NCBI RefSeq assembly: GCF_010367455.1
Contig: NZ_WRPR01000148.1
Coordinates: 62,001 to 126,000, forward strand
Direction: 5' to 3'
Length of the DNA: 64,000 nt
DNA from: Candidatus Laterigemmans baculatus
Lineage (GTDB): Bacteria > Planctomycetota > Planctomycetia > Pirellulales > Pirellulaceae
Below the pieces are notes generated by a model that did not search any database, was not told the origin of the DNA, and worked only from the letters and a program-made list of their open reading frames with translations. Shown in pieces: positions 46,650 to 56,411 of the stretch. The stretch's first letter is position 1, and the number at the start of each line of letters is the position of its first letter. The translations under genes were made by a program, and so were the position numbers.

Positions 46650-47000
46650 GCCGTTGCACCTGCGTCAAACCGTGGCTTAAGGTCTGCTCGATGTCAAAGA
46701 AGCTGCGCCAGTAGTCTTCAGAGAGCATCCCACTCTGTCCCCCTTTTTATCGGCTGCCCCCATCGCGCATCGACATCGCGTGGTTGGGTTCCGTCCGCTC
46801 CGTCCGTAGGTTTCAGGCTGGTGTTTCAGGCTGGACACTCGACAGGAGCAGGCTGACGCATCGCCAAGAACCGCGTCGCCAATACCCGGGGGGACGCTCC
46901 GCTGCGTTCGCGGGCGGTCTGCCGGATTGGCAAGAGCCGCATCTACGGCTCCCAATAGCGGCAAACCGGCAACCCTTGACCGGCTGATTCCTGCTCCCTA
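46650..47000. other. intergenic region upstream of the ars operon
   Basis: 351 bases without a gene. It includes a 13-bp tandem repeat (TTTCAGGCTGGTG, 46811-46834, second copy partial). The ars promoter should lie at its right end. Confidence 0.45.
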
Positions 47001-47022
47001 CACTTCGTTAGTTGGCGAAGTG
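47001..47022. promoter_or_regulatory. candidate ArsR operator
   Basis: Inverted repeat CACTTCG-(8)-CGAAGTG ending 13 bases before the arsR ATG. Its right arm merges into the GAAGGAG ribosome-binding site, so a bound repressor would also cover translation initiation. Autorepression is usual for ArsR proteins, and the location fits, but the sequence differs from the E. coli operator. Confidence 0.5.
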
Positions 47023-47035
47023 AAGGAGTGGATTT

Positions 47036-47401
47036 ATGCAGCAGTTTATGTCGATTACGAAGGCGTTCAGCGACGAGAACCGGGTTCGGATCTTGCTCAG
47101 TCTGCGCGAAGGCGAACTCTGCCTCTGCCAGATCGTCGAAGTCCTGGGGCTCGCGCCTTCCACCGTCTCCAAGCACGTGGAGCTGCTCCGCAGGGCAAAT
47201 CTCGTCGAGCGACGCAAAGAGGGCCGCTGGCATTACTACAAGCTTGCCGGCCGCGGCGCCCCGCCGGTCGTTCGCGAAGCGATTCGCTGGACGCTGAAAT
47301 CGCTGGAAGAGGAACCTGTCATCACCGCCGATGCGGCCAAACTGTGCTGTGTCCGCAATACAGACCTGGAGGAATTAGCTGGATGCTACAACCGAAGCTA
47401 A
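47036..47401 (+). CDS. arsR: ArsR/SmtB-family arsenite-responsive repressor
   Basis: A 121-residue winged-helix repressor. The recognition helix is in STVSKHVELLRRANLVERR and the wing in KEGRWHYYKLA. The ligand-binding segment GELCLCQIVEVLGL provides a Cys pair (C-x-C) at the start of the helix-turn-helix, as in classical arsenite sensors. Further Cys (KLCCV) lie near the C-terminus. It is first in arsR-arsC-arsD-arsA-acr3, and its 3' end overlaps arsC by 19 bases. It is the only clear metal-type regulator in the window. Confidence 0.94.
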   Translation: MQQFMSITKAFSDENRVRILLSLREGELCLCQIVEVLGLAPSTVSKHVELLRRANLVERRKEGRWHYYKLAGRGAPPVVREAIRWTLKSLEEEPVITADAAKLCCVRNTDLEELAGCYNRS

Positions 47402-47844
47402 ATGTGCTCTTTCTTTGTACGGGCAACTCGTGCCGCTCACAGATGGCTGAAGGATGGGCGCGGCATCTGAAATCCGAGCAAATCAATCCCTACTCGGCCG
47501 GGATCGAAAAGCATGGGCTGAACCCCAATGCCGTCCAGGTGATGCGAGAGGCCGATGTCGACATTTCCGGCCACTACAGCAAAACCTTAGCCGATCTGCA
47601 GGATGTGCGGTTTGACTACGTCGTCACGGTGTGCGGCCACGCCCATGAGACCTGCCCGGTCTTTCCCGGAGACGCGGAGGTGGTGCATGTCGGATTCGAC
47701 GATCCTCCGAAGCTTGCCACACAAGAAACCGATTCGGCAAAGGCGCTCGATCATTACCGCCGCGTGCGTGATGAGATTCGGGCTTTTGTTGCGACGCTGC
47801 CCGAGGCTCTGAAAACACAAAACACCCTGACTGATGAGGTTTAA
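47383..47844 (+). CDS. arsC: arsenate reductase, low-molecular-weight phosphatase (thioredoxin-coupled) type
   Basis: Reduces arsenate to arsenite in the cytoplasm. The 153 residues begin with the P-loop LFLCTGNSCRSQMAEGW (CX5R active site) and keep the redox Cys of the second half in VVTVCGHAHETCPVFPG, which identifies the thioredoxin-linked ArsC class of Gram-positive type. A long frame upstream of ATG 47383 is non-coding; GGAGGAATTAGCTGG precedes the start. It overlaps arsR and precedes arsD by 4 bp, so it belongs to one operon. Confidence 0.93.
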   Translation: MLQPKLNVLFLCTGNSCRSQMAEGWARHLKSEQINPYSAGIEKHGLNPNAVQVMREADVDISGHYSKTLADLQDVRFDYVVTVCGHAHETCPVFPGDAEVVHVGFDDPPKLATQETDSAKALDHYRRVRDEIRAFVATLPEALKTQNTLTDEV

Positions 47845-47848
47845 AACA

Positions 47849-48280
47849 ATGGCCACGATTGAAGTGTTCGATCCGCCGATGTGCTGCAGCACGGGCGTTT
47901 GCGGTCCCGAGCCGGACGAGAGGCTGGCTCAATTCTCAGCGGACCTTGATTGGCTCAAGCGTCAGGGAATGCAGGTTCGCCGGTACAACCTTTCGCAGGA
48001 GCCGGCAGCTTTCGTCAACCAACCAGACGTGGCTCGTGTCCTCCGCGAGACCGACGGCGAAGGATTGCCGGTGGTGATCATCGACGGCTCCGTCGTCAGT
48101 CATGGGGAATACCCCGCGCGGCAACGGCTGGCGGAAATGGTGGGGCTCTCTGCGAGAGTCGACCAGAATCCTGGAGCTCAGCCTTCTGAACTGCAACGTC
48201 AAAGCCCCTCACTGTCAGTCGTTCCGCCTGGCGGCGGCTGCTGTGGTGGTAGCAAAGGGAATGACAGTGGGTGTTGCTGA
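47849..48280 (+). CDS. arsD: arsenic metallochaperone ArsD
   Basis: Hands arsenite to the ArsA ATPase and weakly represses some ars operons. The 143 residues match ArsD with IEVFDPPMCCSTGVCG (Cys12-Cys13 and Cys18 equivalents), LPVVIIDGSVVSHGEYPARQ, and a C-terminal Cys-pair tail GGCCGGSKGNDSGCC. All Cys pairs of classical ArsD are present, suggesting full function. ATG 47849 is preferred over the in-frame ATG at 47834. It lies 41 bp before arsA. Confidence 0.93.
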   Translation: MATIEVFDPPMCCSTGVCGPEPDERLAQFSADLDWLKRQGMQVRRYNLSQEPAAFVNQPDVARVLRETDGEGLPVVIIDGSVVSHGEYPARQRLAEMVGLSARVDQNPGAQPSELQRQSPSLSVVPPGGGCCGGSKGNDSGCC

Positions 48281-48321
48281 GCGCGTTGTAATCGACCGAA
48301 GCGAATAATAAGAGAAATGCA

Positions 48322-50115
48322 ATGACCACGACCCGCAGCTGGCACGAGGGGGCGACCAAGCACCTGTTTTTCACTGGCAAGGGCGGGGTTGGGAAAACGT
48401 CGCTGGCTTGTGCTACCGCCGTCCGGCTAGCCGATGCTGGCAAGCAGGTGCTGTTGGTCAGCACCGATCCGGCCTCAAATCTCGCTCATGTTTTCGGGGT
48501 CGAGATCGACGAGCACGAGCCGACCTCCATTGTTGAGGTACCAGGTCTCTTCGCGCTGAATATCGACCCCGAGGCGGCCGCTCAAACGTACCGCGACCGC
48601 ATCGTGGGGCCGGTCCGTGGTCAGTTGCCCACGGCCGTCGTCGCGAAGATGGAGGAAGAGCTTTCCGGGGCGTGTACCACGGAGATCGCAGCCTTTGATG
48701 AATTCACTGCTCTGCTGACCGATCCGGCGGTGCACGAGCGATTTGACCATATCATTTTCGATACCGCACCGACGGGTCATACGCTCCGCCTGCTGAAGCT
48801 GCCGCGAGCCTGGTCGGAATTCTTAGCAACCAATGAAAGCGGTGCATCATGTCTGGGCCCTCTGGCGGGCCTGGAGAAACAGCGACAGCAATATCAGGCG
48901 GCTGTTGAGACGCTTGCCGACGGCCGGCGGACTTCAGTGCTATTGGTCAGCCGTCCCCAGCGGGCAGCGCTCGGCGAGGCGGCACGTACCAGCGGCGAGC
49001 TCAAGTCGCTGGGCGTCCATAACCAGCGGCTGATCGTCAACGGCCTAATGCCCGACACGGGCAGCGGCGATCCGCTGGCCCGCGCGATGCGCGACCACGA
49101 CGCCGAGGCGCTTCAGAATATCCCCGACGCACTCCGGCAATTGCCACGCGACGATGTGGAACTGCTGCCGATGAACCTCGTCGGTCTCGACGCGCTGCGG
49201 GGGCTGCTTGGGGAGTCGCAGCCATTGGCCATTGCTGACGACCAGTCGATGACGGCTCCGGGGGCCGATGTGCCGTCGCTGAGTGAACTGGTCGACGCGA
49301 TCGAAGCGGACGGGCACGGCTTGGTGATGGTGCTCGGCAAAGGGGGCGTGGGCAAAACGACCGTTGCTGCCGCCGTGGCGGTCGAACTGGCCGCTCGCGG
49401 GCACGACGTCCATCTCACCACGACCGATCCAGCGGCCCACATCGCCGAGACGATCGAGTCGGAGGTCGAGCACGTACAGGTCAGCCGGATCGATCCTCTG
49501 GTCGAGACCGAACGCTATCGACAGCATGTGCTCGAGACGAAAGGCAAGAACCTCGACGACCAGGGGCGAGCACTGCTGGAGGAAGATCTGCGTTCGCCGT
49601 GTACCGAGGAAATTGCGGTCTTCCAGGCGTTCTCTCGAGTGCTCCGCGAGGCGAGCAGCAAATTCGTCGTCATGGACACCGCACCGACCGGTCATACGCT
49701 GCTGTTGCTCGACGCCACCGGTTCCTACCACCGCGACGTCGTACGTCACATGAAGGAGGCCAACCGCATCATCACCCCAATGATGCGGCTGCAGGATCCC
49801 AAACAGACGAAGATGCTGATTGTGGCGCTACCGGAGACGACACCGGTTCTGGAGGCGGCGGCGCTACAGGAAGACCTGCGGCGGGCGGGAGTGGAACCGT
49901 GGGCTTGGGTGCTGAACGCTTCGCTGGCTGCGGCCGGACCGAGCGATCCGCTGCTGACCGCTCGCGCCCATTCGGAACTGGCACAGATCGAGAAAGTCCG
50001 TGAGCAGTTCGCATCGCGGCTAGCGTTGACGCCCTGGGTGGCGAAGGAGCCGGTCGGCCCAGCGGCGCTCCGCGAGTTGTGTCATACCGCAGCACGCTCC
50101 GCCAAGAATACATAA
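48322..50115 (+). CDS. arsA: arsenite efflux ATPase ArsA
   Basis: Cytoplasmic ATPase that energises arsenite export, usually through ArsB. The 597 residues are a tandem duplication, each half with a P-loop ([19 protein letters not shown] near 17, [19 protein letters not shown] near 340) and the [31 protein letters not shown] signal. The arsenite Cys ligands of E. coli ArsA are represented by CTTEIA in the first half and CTEEIAVF in the second. Here the partner is ACR3 instead of ArsB, a combination known from other bacteria. Gap to acr3 is 22 bp. Confidence 0.96.
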   Translation: MTTTRSWHEGATKHLFFTGKGGVGKTSLACATAVRLADAGKQVLLVSTDPASNLAHVFGVEIDEHEPTSIVEVPGLFALNIDPEAAAQTYRDRIVGPVRGQLPTAVVAKMEEELSGACTTEIAAFDEFTALLTDPAVHERFDHIIFDTAPTGHTLRLLKLPRAWSEFLATNESGASCLGPLAGLEKQRQQYQAAVETLADGRRTSVLLVSRPQRAALGEAARTSGELKSLGVHNQRLIVNGLMPDTGSGDPLARAMRDHDAEALQNIPDALRQLPRDDVELLPMNLVGLDALRGLLGESQPLAIADDQSMTAPGADVPSLSELVDAIEADGHGLVMVLGKGGVGKTTVAAAVAVELAARGHDVHLTTTDPAAHIAETIESEVEHVQVSRIDPLVETERYRQHVLETKGKNLDDQGRALLEEDLRSPCTEEIAVFQAFSRVLREASSKFVVMDTAPTGHTLLLLDATGSYHRDVVRHMKEANRIITPMMRLQDPKQTKMLIVALPETTPVLEAAALQEDLRRAGVEPWAWVLNASLAAAGPSDPLLTARAHSELAQIEKVREQFASRLALTPWVAKEPVGPAALRELCHTAARSAKNT

Positions 50116-50137
50116 CGAGGAGTCTGAGAGAGCTGTC

Positions 50138-51346
50138 ATGGCAGAGCAACGTGTTGCCGGAGAACTTTCACTCTTGGACCGTTACCTGACGGTCTGGATC
50201 TTTTGCGCGATGGCGTTGGGAGTGGCGATCGGCTACTTATTCCAAGCGAGTATCGAGCGGTTCAACGAGGTGCTGACGATCGGCGAGCACACGAACCTGC
50301 TGATCGCCGCCGGATTGATCCTCATGATGTACCCGCCGCTCGCCAAGGTGAAGTATGAATTGATGCCCAAAGTCTTTTCCGACTTCAAGGTTCTAGGTCT
50401 GTCGCTGCTGCAAAACTGGATCGTGGGACCGGTTCTTATGTTTGTTTTGGCGGTCGGTTTCTTTGGGTTCATTGCACCGGGGCTGTTCGGAGCTGACGAG
50501 CGGTGGGGCCATTATATGGTCGGCTTGATCCTCGTCGGGATCGCCCGATGCATCGCGATGGTGTTGGTCTGGAATCAGCTCGCCCGGGGAAACAGCGAGT
50601 ATGCCGCTGGGCTAGTCGCGCTGAACAGCATCTTTCAAATCCTGACGTTCGGCATCTATGCCTGGATATTCATTACCGTGCTTCCACCGATGTTCGGACT
50701 CGAGGGGACCACAGTCGACGTCGGGATCGGCGAAGTTTTTGCCAGCGTCATCATTTATTTGGGGATTCCGTTCGCTGCCGGAATCCTTAGTCGAGTGATT
50801 CTCGTTCCGCTCAAGGGAAGCGAGTGGTACGACCGCGAATTTGTACCGCTGATCTCGCCAATTACGCTCACCGCACTGCTCTTTACGATCGTGGTGATGT
50901 TCTCGACGCAAGGCGAGCGGATCATACAACAGCCGCTGGACGTGTTTTGGATTGCGATCCCGTTGGGCGGCTATTTTGGGATCATGTTCCTGGTGAGCTT
51001 TTTTATGGCATGGAAGGTCGGGGCGGACTACTCGCGCTCTGCCACGCTGGCATTCACCGCTTCGGGCAACAATTTTGAGTTGGCTATCGCCGTGGCGATC
51101 GCTGTCTTCGGCATTGCCTCGCCGGTGGCCTTCGCGACGGTGGTCGGCCCGCTCGTGGAGGTTCCCGTCCTAATTGGACTGGTACACGTGAGCTTGTATT
51201 TCCTGCGTCGGCTTTACGGCGGTGTGGTCCAGGAAAGCGAGCTCGATCCGGCGGCAGTCATCGCAGCCGCTGGGCCGCAAGCGTGCTCGGTTACCCGCCA
51301 AGTCTCAGTTGCACCGCGGAGCGATTCGCAGGGCCCGATGCAATAG
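50138..51346 (+). CDS. acr3: arsenite exporter ACR3
   Basis: Inner-membrane arsenite/H antiporter with ten helices, 402 residues. Family motifs visible: [59 protein letters not shown] (with the essential Cys) and [19 protein letters not shown], the conserved helix-9 site with Glu. A C-terminal tail of about 40 residues beyond LYFLRRLYG is not needed for the core. It is last in the ars operon and uses ATG 50138. Confidence 0.96.
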   Translation: MAEQRVAGELSLLDRYLTVWIFCAMALGVAIGYLFQASIERFNEVLTIGEHTNLLIAAGLILMMYPPLAKVKYELMPKVFSDFKVLGLSLLQNWIVGPVLMFVLAVGFFGFIAPGLFGADERWGHYMVGLILVGIARCIAMVLVWNQLARGNSEYAAGLVALNSIFQILTFGIYAWIFITVLPPMFGLEGTTVDVGIGEVFASVIIYLGIPFAAGILSRVILVPLKGSEWYDREFVPLISPITLTALLFTIVVMFSTQGERIIQQPLDVFWIAIPLGGYFGIMFLVSFFMAWKVGADYSRSATLAFTASGNNFELAIAVAIAVFGIASPVAFATVVGPLVEVPVLIGLVHVSLYFLRRLYGGVVQESELDPAAVIAAAGPQACSVTRQVSVAPRSDSQGPMQ

Positions 51347-51471
51347 TCCGGTGACTTAGCCGGCGCATGCTTGCGTGCATGTTCCGAAAAGGAATGGGAC
51401 GAGTGCTGAGGCAAGCGAGAGTCGCCCGTGCAATTCCCGCTTGCCTCAACCATTTTGTCGAGACACGCCTT

Positions 51472-51822
51472 TTACCGAGGCGGTCGCGACGTAAAGGTAC
51501 CGGCCGGAGAAACCATCTTCGTCGGCGTCTTGCCGATGCCTGCCATCAAATCCCAGACGCCCCGCGGGCTCAGACGAACCCCCGGCTCAGGGGCGACCGT
51601 CACGCTTTGGTGCTCAATACTGCACTTCACGCCAGCGATGCCTCGGATGCCGTCGAACCGCTTGGTGATCTTTTTCACGCAACCACCACACATTTCACCC
51701 ACGGTCATCACCGTGTTCGTCTTCTCCCCATCCGCCGCGGCGAGCGGCGACGCGGTTGCGACGACTGCGACCAAGAGCGCGAATCCTGCAACCAAACCGG
51801 TCCGACGAGAGAACTTCAACAT
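51472..51822 (-). CDS. secreted HMA-domain protein (MerP/CopZ-like)
   Basis: A 116-residue exported protein: signal peptide (TGLVAGFALLVAVVATASPL) and a single heavy-metal-associated domain MTVGEMCGGCVKKITKRFDG, with the CxxC-type CGGC loop, followed by the usual ferredoxin-like strand (IEHQSVTVAPEPG) and a basic C-terminus. It would carry Cu, Hg, Zn or Cd in the periplasm. It is convergent with acr3. Start ATG 51822; no conflicting upstream start. Confidence 0.87.
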   Translation of the reverse strand: MLKFSRRTGLVAGFALLVAVVATASPLAAADGEKTNTVMTVGEMCGGCVKKITKRFDGIRGIAGVKCSIEHQSVTVAPEPGVRLSPRGVWDLMAGIGKTPTKMVSPAGTFTSRPPR

Positions 51823-52063
51823 GCCTAAACTCCTCTTTCTGAAACCGTACTAAGAAACGGGATGACCCAGCCGCGCACGACCGCCGCGTGCAGCCTACCG
51901 GTCAATTACCCAAACCTGATGGATGGCTTTCCAGAAGCATCGCGGCGATTGGCAACACCACCGCTCGCTGTGGTCGCGCGAGCGCAACCGAACCTACGAG
52001 TTCCTGGAATGGCGAAACATTTCAAAGCTCAACCGCGTGAGAGCACGCGCAGAAGAAACTGAA

Positions 52064-52447
52064 TCAAATCAGCAAAGATTGATACGCAATGCGCGCATCG
52101 CGACCGCTGGCGTAGACGCAACGGCTAGAGGCCGGATCGACCGCCGAGGCAGCCTCGGCAAACGGCCGTTCGATGTCGCTGCCTGTCAAAGAAGCGACGG
52201 CGGCGAAATCCAGAACCGCCGCCACCGACAGTTCCGCTCCGCTACTCAGAATGGCCCCATGGCAGATGCAATCGCCACAGTCACAATCGTTGTCGGGGCA
52301 GCCGCGACTGGGTATCGCTGGCTGTGGGCTACAGCAGCCGCAGGCCGTAGCCGCAGACTCCTGGACTGCTGGCAATTCTCCCGCTTGGCAGCGCACCGGG
52401 CATACCAGCAGGGAAGTGATCAGTAGCAGGAGAAGAACGCGAAGCAT
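52064..52447 (-). CDS. secreted Cys-rich protein, member B
   Basis: A 127-residue exported protein with a very hydrophobic signal (MLRVLLLLLITSLLVCPVRC), a dense Cys cluster TACGCCSPQP ... DCDCGDCICHGAI and an uncharged helical rest, ending AYQSLLI. Architecture as in the Cys-rich proteins at 24341 and 38993. An alternative GTG start at 52459 adds four residues. It stands alone between the HMA protein and the P-type ATPase, all on the minus strand. Cys spacing suggests Zn or Cu binding; no function known. Confidence 0.62.
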   Translation of the reverse strand: MLRVLLLLLITSLLVCPVRCQAGELPAVQESAATACGCCSPQPAIPSRGCPDNDCDCGDCICHGAILSSGAELSVAAVLDFAAVASLTGSDIERPFAEAASAVDPASSRCVYASGRDARIAYQSLLI

Positions 52448-52662
52448 CTGTACAGCCACGGCCTATGCGCGATCGGTCACTGAATGACGGCCACTCCTTA
52501 TATCGGGCATTGTGGCAGAGGCACAACAGCAGGCTTTGTCCATGATGCCGATTTTCTGCTTGCGAGAATCTTTCCATAACGCGTCGCGGTTGATTTGCTT
52601 GCGCGTACGGTGCTTGTAAACCGAGGGGGTTGTGAGGTCCATAAGTCGGGGACGTGCCGCTT

Positions 52663-55005
52663 TCAGTCTCGCAGCGCCCGCAGACCGTTGGCGATCACGG
52701 CCAGCGAGGCTCCCATGTCGGCGGCGACCGCCATCCAGAGCGTCGCCCAGCCGCCGACTGCGAGCACGACAAACACGGCTTTGATGCTCAGCGAGAAAAC
52801 GATGTTTTGCTTGATGATCCGCAGCGTCTTGCGACTCATTCGGACGCCGGTCGAGAGCTGTGAAAGCGAGTCAGTCATGAGCGCCATGTCCGCGGTTTCC
52901 AGGGCTGCATCGGTCCCCGCGGCGCCCATGGCAATGCCGACCGTCGCTGCGGCAAGCGCCGGTGCATCGTTCACCCCGTCACCGACAAAGGCGACCCGTT
53001 CTCCCCTGGCTTCCGCTTGGCGAACCACTTCGACTTTATCCTCGGGAAGCAGTTCGGCATGGAAGTCATCCAGACCGAGACGGTCGGCGACCGCGTGGGC
53101 CGTCGCTTCGTTGTCGCCGGTGAGCATGATGAGTTTGCCAATTCCGCTGCGGCGGAGCCTCGCCATCGCCTCGGCCGCTTCGCCGCGCGGCTGGTCCGCG
53201 ACGGCAATCACTCCCAGAGGCTCGGTTCCCTCGAGCAGCGTGACTGCCGTTTTGCCTTCGTGCTCGAGGGGCCGCAGAATCTCCGAAACCCGCGCGTCGA
53301 TTCCCCGTTCTCGGCAGAGCCGCTCGTTGCCCACCGTAAGCAGCCGTCCTTCCACTCGAGCCTCGACTCCCCGCCCCACCAATTCGTTGAATTCGGTCGC
53401 CTCGGGAAACTCCATCGCCTGCTGCTCGGCATGGGCGAGAATGGCCCGTGCAATCGGATGCGTCGATCCGTGCTCCAACGCCGCGGTGAGCCGCAGCACG
53501 GACGCTTCGTCCTCAGCGCCGAGGGCGATCACGTCGGTAACCCTCGGCTGGCCTTCGGTCAGGGTGCCGGTCTTGTCGAAGGCGAGCGTCGTGATCTTTC
53601 CAATGTTTTCGAGATGCAAACCGCCCTTGATCAGAATCCCCTGGCGAGCCGCGCCCGCAAGGCCGCTGACCAACGAAACGGGGGTGGAGATCACAAGAGC
53701 ACACGGGCAGGCGACGACGAGCAACGCCAGGGCTCGATAGAACCACGTCTCCCACGGCCCCCAGCCCACCAGCGGCGGGACGAGGAACACCACCGCGGCG
53801 AGGCCCACGACGAGCGGCGTGTAGACGCGAGCGAAGCGGTCGACGAGGGACTGCGACGGTGCACGGCTCGCCTGCGCCTCCTCGACCGCATGAATGATCC
53901 GCGCCAGCGTCGTGTCCTGAACGAGCTTCGTCACTCGGATCTGCAGCAGCCCTTGTTCGTTGATCGACCCGGCGAACACCTCGTCGCCTGGTTCCTTGTC
54001 GACCGGCATCGATTCGCCCGTGATGGATGCCTGATTGATCGCCGAACGTCCCTGGAGGATCTCGCCGTCGAGTGGAATCTTCTGGCCCGGGCGGACCACG
54101 ATCGTCTCATTGGGCTCGACGCGGTCCGCTGGGACCGTGACCTCGCGACCGTCGCGGAGCACGGTCGCTTCGGTGGGGGCGAGGTCCATCAGTTTCTTGA
54201 TCGCGTTTCGCGCCCGGTCCATCGAATGCGTTTCGAGGACTTGCGCGACCGAAAACAAAAAGACGACCGACGCCGCTTCGCTCCACTCGCCGATCACCAC
54301 CGCGCCGATCGCCGCAATCATCATCAAGAAGTTCATGTCCAGGGCGCCATGCCGCGCTGCACGCCAAGCGCGAGGAGCGATGTACCAGGCGCCGGTGAGC
54401 CCCGAGAGCGCTAGCAGCGGGACCATGAAAGCGTCGGCCACACCAGCCCAACCGAGCGTCAATCCCAGCAGGAGGAACACGCCGGAGAGCGACGCCATCA
54501 CGAGCCGGCCATGACGCTGCCAAAAACTGGGAGCTTGAGCTTCCTCTCCTTCGACCCGGGCGGTCATCCCCAGTTCACCGATCGCCCGCTGGATCTCGGC
54601 GGCGGAAAGACTCCCCTCGACGATTAAACGCCGGGCGATCAGATCGAATTGCAGATCAATGACGCCAGGGAGGCGTCCCAACAGGTCCTCGATCTGCCGC
54701 ACCTCATCGGCGCAGTCCATCTCGGCGACATGAAACACCGCCCGCCGGGCCTCACCTTCCTCTACGCGGTAGCCGACACGGCGAATGGCCCCGCTCAGAT
54801 CGCCCCGTGCCAGTTTGCCCTCGGCGTACTCCACGCGGACTCGTCCTCCGACCACGTCGACCTGGACATCGTCAACTCCCTCAAGAGTGCGGAGGGAGCG
54901 CTGGATTTCGTCGGCGCAACTCGGGCAATCCATACCTCCGACGCGAAACTCACAGCGGGCGGCCGTTCCCGCGCTCGACGGTACAGATTGATTGCGTGTC
55001 GTCAC
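52663..55005 (-). CDS. Zn/Cd/Pb-type (P1B-2) translocating P-type ATPase with two HMA-like domains
   Basis: Exports Zn, Cd or Pb from the cytoplasm. The 780 residues begin with a classical HMA domain FRVGGMDCPSCADEIQ and a second HMA-like domain FHVAEMDCADEVRQI, in which the second Cys is replaced (DCADE), similar to the MDCxxEE variants of zinc ATPases. Core motifs: CPCALVISTPVSLVSGL, DKTGTLTEGQPRV, GDGVNDAPALAAATVGIA. The CPC with a following S/T pattern favours divalent metals over Cu. Start ATG 55005. No merR-type regulator is adjacent, which is unusual for zntA homologues. Confidence 0.94.
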   Translation of the reverse strand: MTTRNQSVPSSAGTAARCEFRVGGMDCPSCADEIQRSLRTLEGVDDVQVDVVGGRVRVEYAEGKLARGDLSGAIRRVGYRVEEGEARRAVFHVAEMDCADEVRQIEDLLGRLPGVIDLQFDLIARRLIVEGSLSAAEIQRAIGELGMTARVEGEEAQAPSFWQRHGRLVMASLSGVFLLLGLTLGWAGVADAFMVPLLALSGLTGAWYIAPRAWRAARHGALDMNFLMMIAAIGAVVIGEWSEAASVVFLFSVAQVLETHSMDRARNAIKKLMDLAPTEATVLRDGREVTVPADRVEPNETIVVRPGQKIPLDGEILQGRSAINQASITGESMPVDKEPGDEVFAGSINEQGLLQIRVTKLVQDTTLARIIHAVEEAQASRAPSQSLVDRFARVYTPLVVGLAAVVFLVPPLVGWGPWETWFYRALALLVVACPCALVISTPVSLVSGLAGAARQGILIKGGLHLENIGKITTLAFDKTGTLTEGQPRVTDVIALGAEDEASVLRLTAALEHGSTHPIARAILAHAEQQAMEFPEATEFNELVGRGVEARVEGRLLTVGNERLCRERGIDARVSEILRPLEHEGKTAVTLLEGTEPLGVIAVADQPRGEAAEAMARLRRSGIGKLIMLTGDNEATAHAVADRLGLDDFHAELLPEDKVEVVRQAEARGERVAFVGDGVNDAPALAAATVGIAMGAAGTDAALETADMALMTDSLSQLSTGVRMSRKTLRIIKQNIVFSLSIKAVFVVLAVGGWATLWMAVAADMGASLAVIANGLRALRD

Positions 55006-55125
55006 GGTTAGCCCCCATGCTCACAGCCTGAAGGAAAATGCACAGTACCGGTCTGGAGACCAGACCCCGCAAATGCGGAGCCGCCTAAAATATTTCTGGG
55101 CTGTGCTCTCAGCCACATGATAGCG

Positions 55126-55154
55126 CGTTGGCCCAGGACTGGTGGACACCGGGG
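55126..55154 (+). repeat. left terminal inverted repeat of the IS3 element
   Basis: Pairs with 56383-56411 over 29 bases with a single T/C difference at 55142. The outermost three bases may be flanking sequence that happens to match. Confidence 0.85.
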
Positions 55155-55185
55155 GATTTTCCGAGAATCTCCCTAGGAGATCATC

Positions 55186-55491
55186 ATGTCCAAGGAATCA
55201 CAGCACAAACGACGATCATTTAGCGACGAGTTCAAACGCGACGCCGTCGATCTGGTCGTCAAACAAGGGTACTCCTTTCGTTCCGCAGCGAAGTCGGTCG
55301 GAGTCGGCGAGGGGAGTCTGAGGCTCTGGCACAGGCAGCTCGCCCCCACGCCCCAGCCTGCGGGCGAGGACGCCTCGCTCCAGGAGCTCAGAGAGGAGAA
55401 TCAGCGCCTCAGGCGTGAACTCCGGAAGGCCGAACTGGAACGCGAAATCCTAAAAAAAGCTACGGCGTACTTCGCGAAGGAGTCACAGTGA
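55186..55491 (+). CDS. IS3-family transposase OrfA
   Basis: A 101-residue helix-turn-helix protein: RRSFSDEFKRDAVDLVVKQG, then LRLWHRQLAP and a leucine-zipper-like helix (LQELREENQRLRRELRKAEL) that mediates multimerisation. It contains an A7G run at 55452-55459 near its end. The orfB frame is open from that point, so -1 slippage there would make the OrfAB fusion normally used as transposase. Start ATG 55186 with a GGAGA upstream. OrfA is intact even though OrfB is not. Confidence 0.92.
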   Translation: MSKESQHKRRSFSDEFKRDAVDLVVKQGYSFRSAAKSVGVGEGSLRLWHRQLAPTPQPAGEDASLQELREENQRLRRELRKAELEREILKKATAYFAKESQ

Positions 55492-56373
55492 AATACGCCT
55501 GGATTCAAGATCATCGAGACTCCTACCCGGTCGCCGTGATGTGTCGGGCTCTGCAGGTGAGCACGAGCGGATTCTATCGCTCTCGCAAGGCCCAGCCGGG
55601 ACCGAGGGCTCAGCGGTCGGCCCGCATCCGCGAATGCGTCGCCGCTGTTTTCGAGTCGTCCAATCAGGGGTACGGCAGCACCAAGATCGCCCGCACTCTC
55701 GAGACCGCCTCGAGTCTGGAGACCGCGTGCCGCAATACGGTTGCCAAGGCGATGCGTGAGATGGGGCTGAAAAGCCGTGTTTCGGCGAAGTTCAAACCGA
55801 CCACGACTCAGACCGATCCCTCCAAGCAACCGGCGCCCAACCTGCTCGCACAGCAGTTCACCGCGACGGCCCCGAACCAAAAGTGGGTCGCCGATATCAC
55901 TTACCTGCCGACTGCGGCAGGTTGGGTTTAACTCGCCGTCGTTCTCGATCTGTTCAGCCGCAAGGTCGTGGGCTGGGACATCTCCGAGAGTCTGGCGACT
56001 CCCGTAGATTAGCAGCGCCCTGCGGCAGGCGATCGAATCGCGCGGCCCGAAACCAGGCGAACTGCTGCACCACAGCGATCGCGGCTGTCAGTACACGAGT
56101 GAAGACTATCAATCGACTCTTCGCACTTTGGGGATCAGCTGTTCGATGAGCCGAACCGGCTGCTGTTACGACAACGCCGTGATGGAGCGATTCTTCTGGT
56201 CACTGAAGCACGAATGGACGAAGTTTGAAACGTTCGCCGATATTCAAGACGCGAGGCTGAGCGTGTTTCGGTACATCGAAACCTTTTACAACACTGACCG
56301 AATCCATCAGTCACTCGATTACCTGACGCCGAACCAGTTCGAGGCGCAACACGCCAACGTTCTAGCCGCGTAA
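55488..56373 (+). pseudogene. IS3-family OrfB (DDE transposase), broken
   Basis: The integrase-core half of the transposase. It begins at GTG 55488, overlapping orfA by 4 bases, and shows WVADITYLPT (first Asp), HHSDRGCQY (second Asp) and MERFFWSLKHE (Glu). A TAA at 55929-55931 replaces the Tyr codon expected after AGWV. A single-base insertion near 56001-56010 shifts the frame; the rest reads in the next frame (LRQAIESRGPKPGELL ... LTPNQFEAQ). Two independent lesions mean no full transposase can be made. Confidence 0.88.
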
Positions 56374-56382
56374 ACTTCTTAT

Positions 56383-56411
56383 CCCCGGTGTCCGCCAGTC
56401 CTGGGCCAACG
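56383..56411 (-). repeat. right terminal inverted repeat of the IS3 element
   Basis: Counterpart of 55126-55154, located 10 bases after the orfB stop. Confidence 0.85.

Larger units (their letters stand above)
55129..56408. mobile_element. IS3-family insertion sequence, inactivated
   Basis: A complete but decayed element of about 1280 bp with the ends TGGCCCAGGACTGG and its complement. Terminal inverted repeats extend over 29 bases (55126-55154 and 56383-56411) with one mismatch and start with the family's TG...CA ends. Flanking triplets are CGT and ACG, so I see no target-site duplication. It carries orfA and a broken orfB. It sits between the P-type ATPase and the pseudo-receiver gene. Confidence 0.88.

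Noticed and set aside
46811-46834. 13-bp tandem repeat TTTCAGGCTGGTG
   Set aside because: Fewer than two full copies and no clear link to a regulator; probably slippage.
53017-54414. 465-codon plus-strand frame opposite the Zn/Cd ATPase
   Set aside because: Antisense shadow of a P-type ATPase with complete catalytic motifs.
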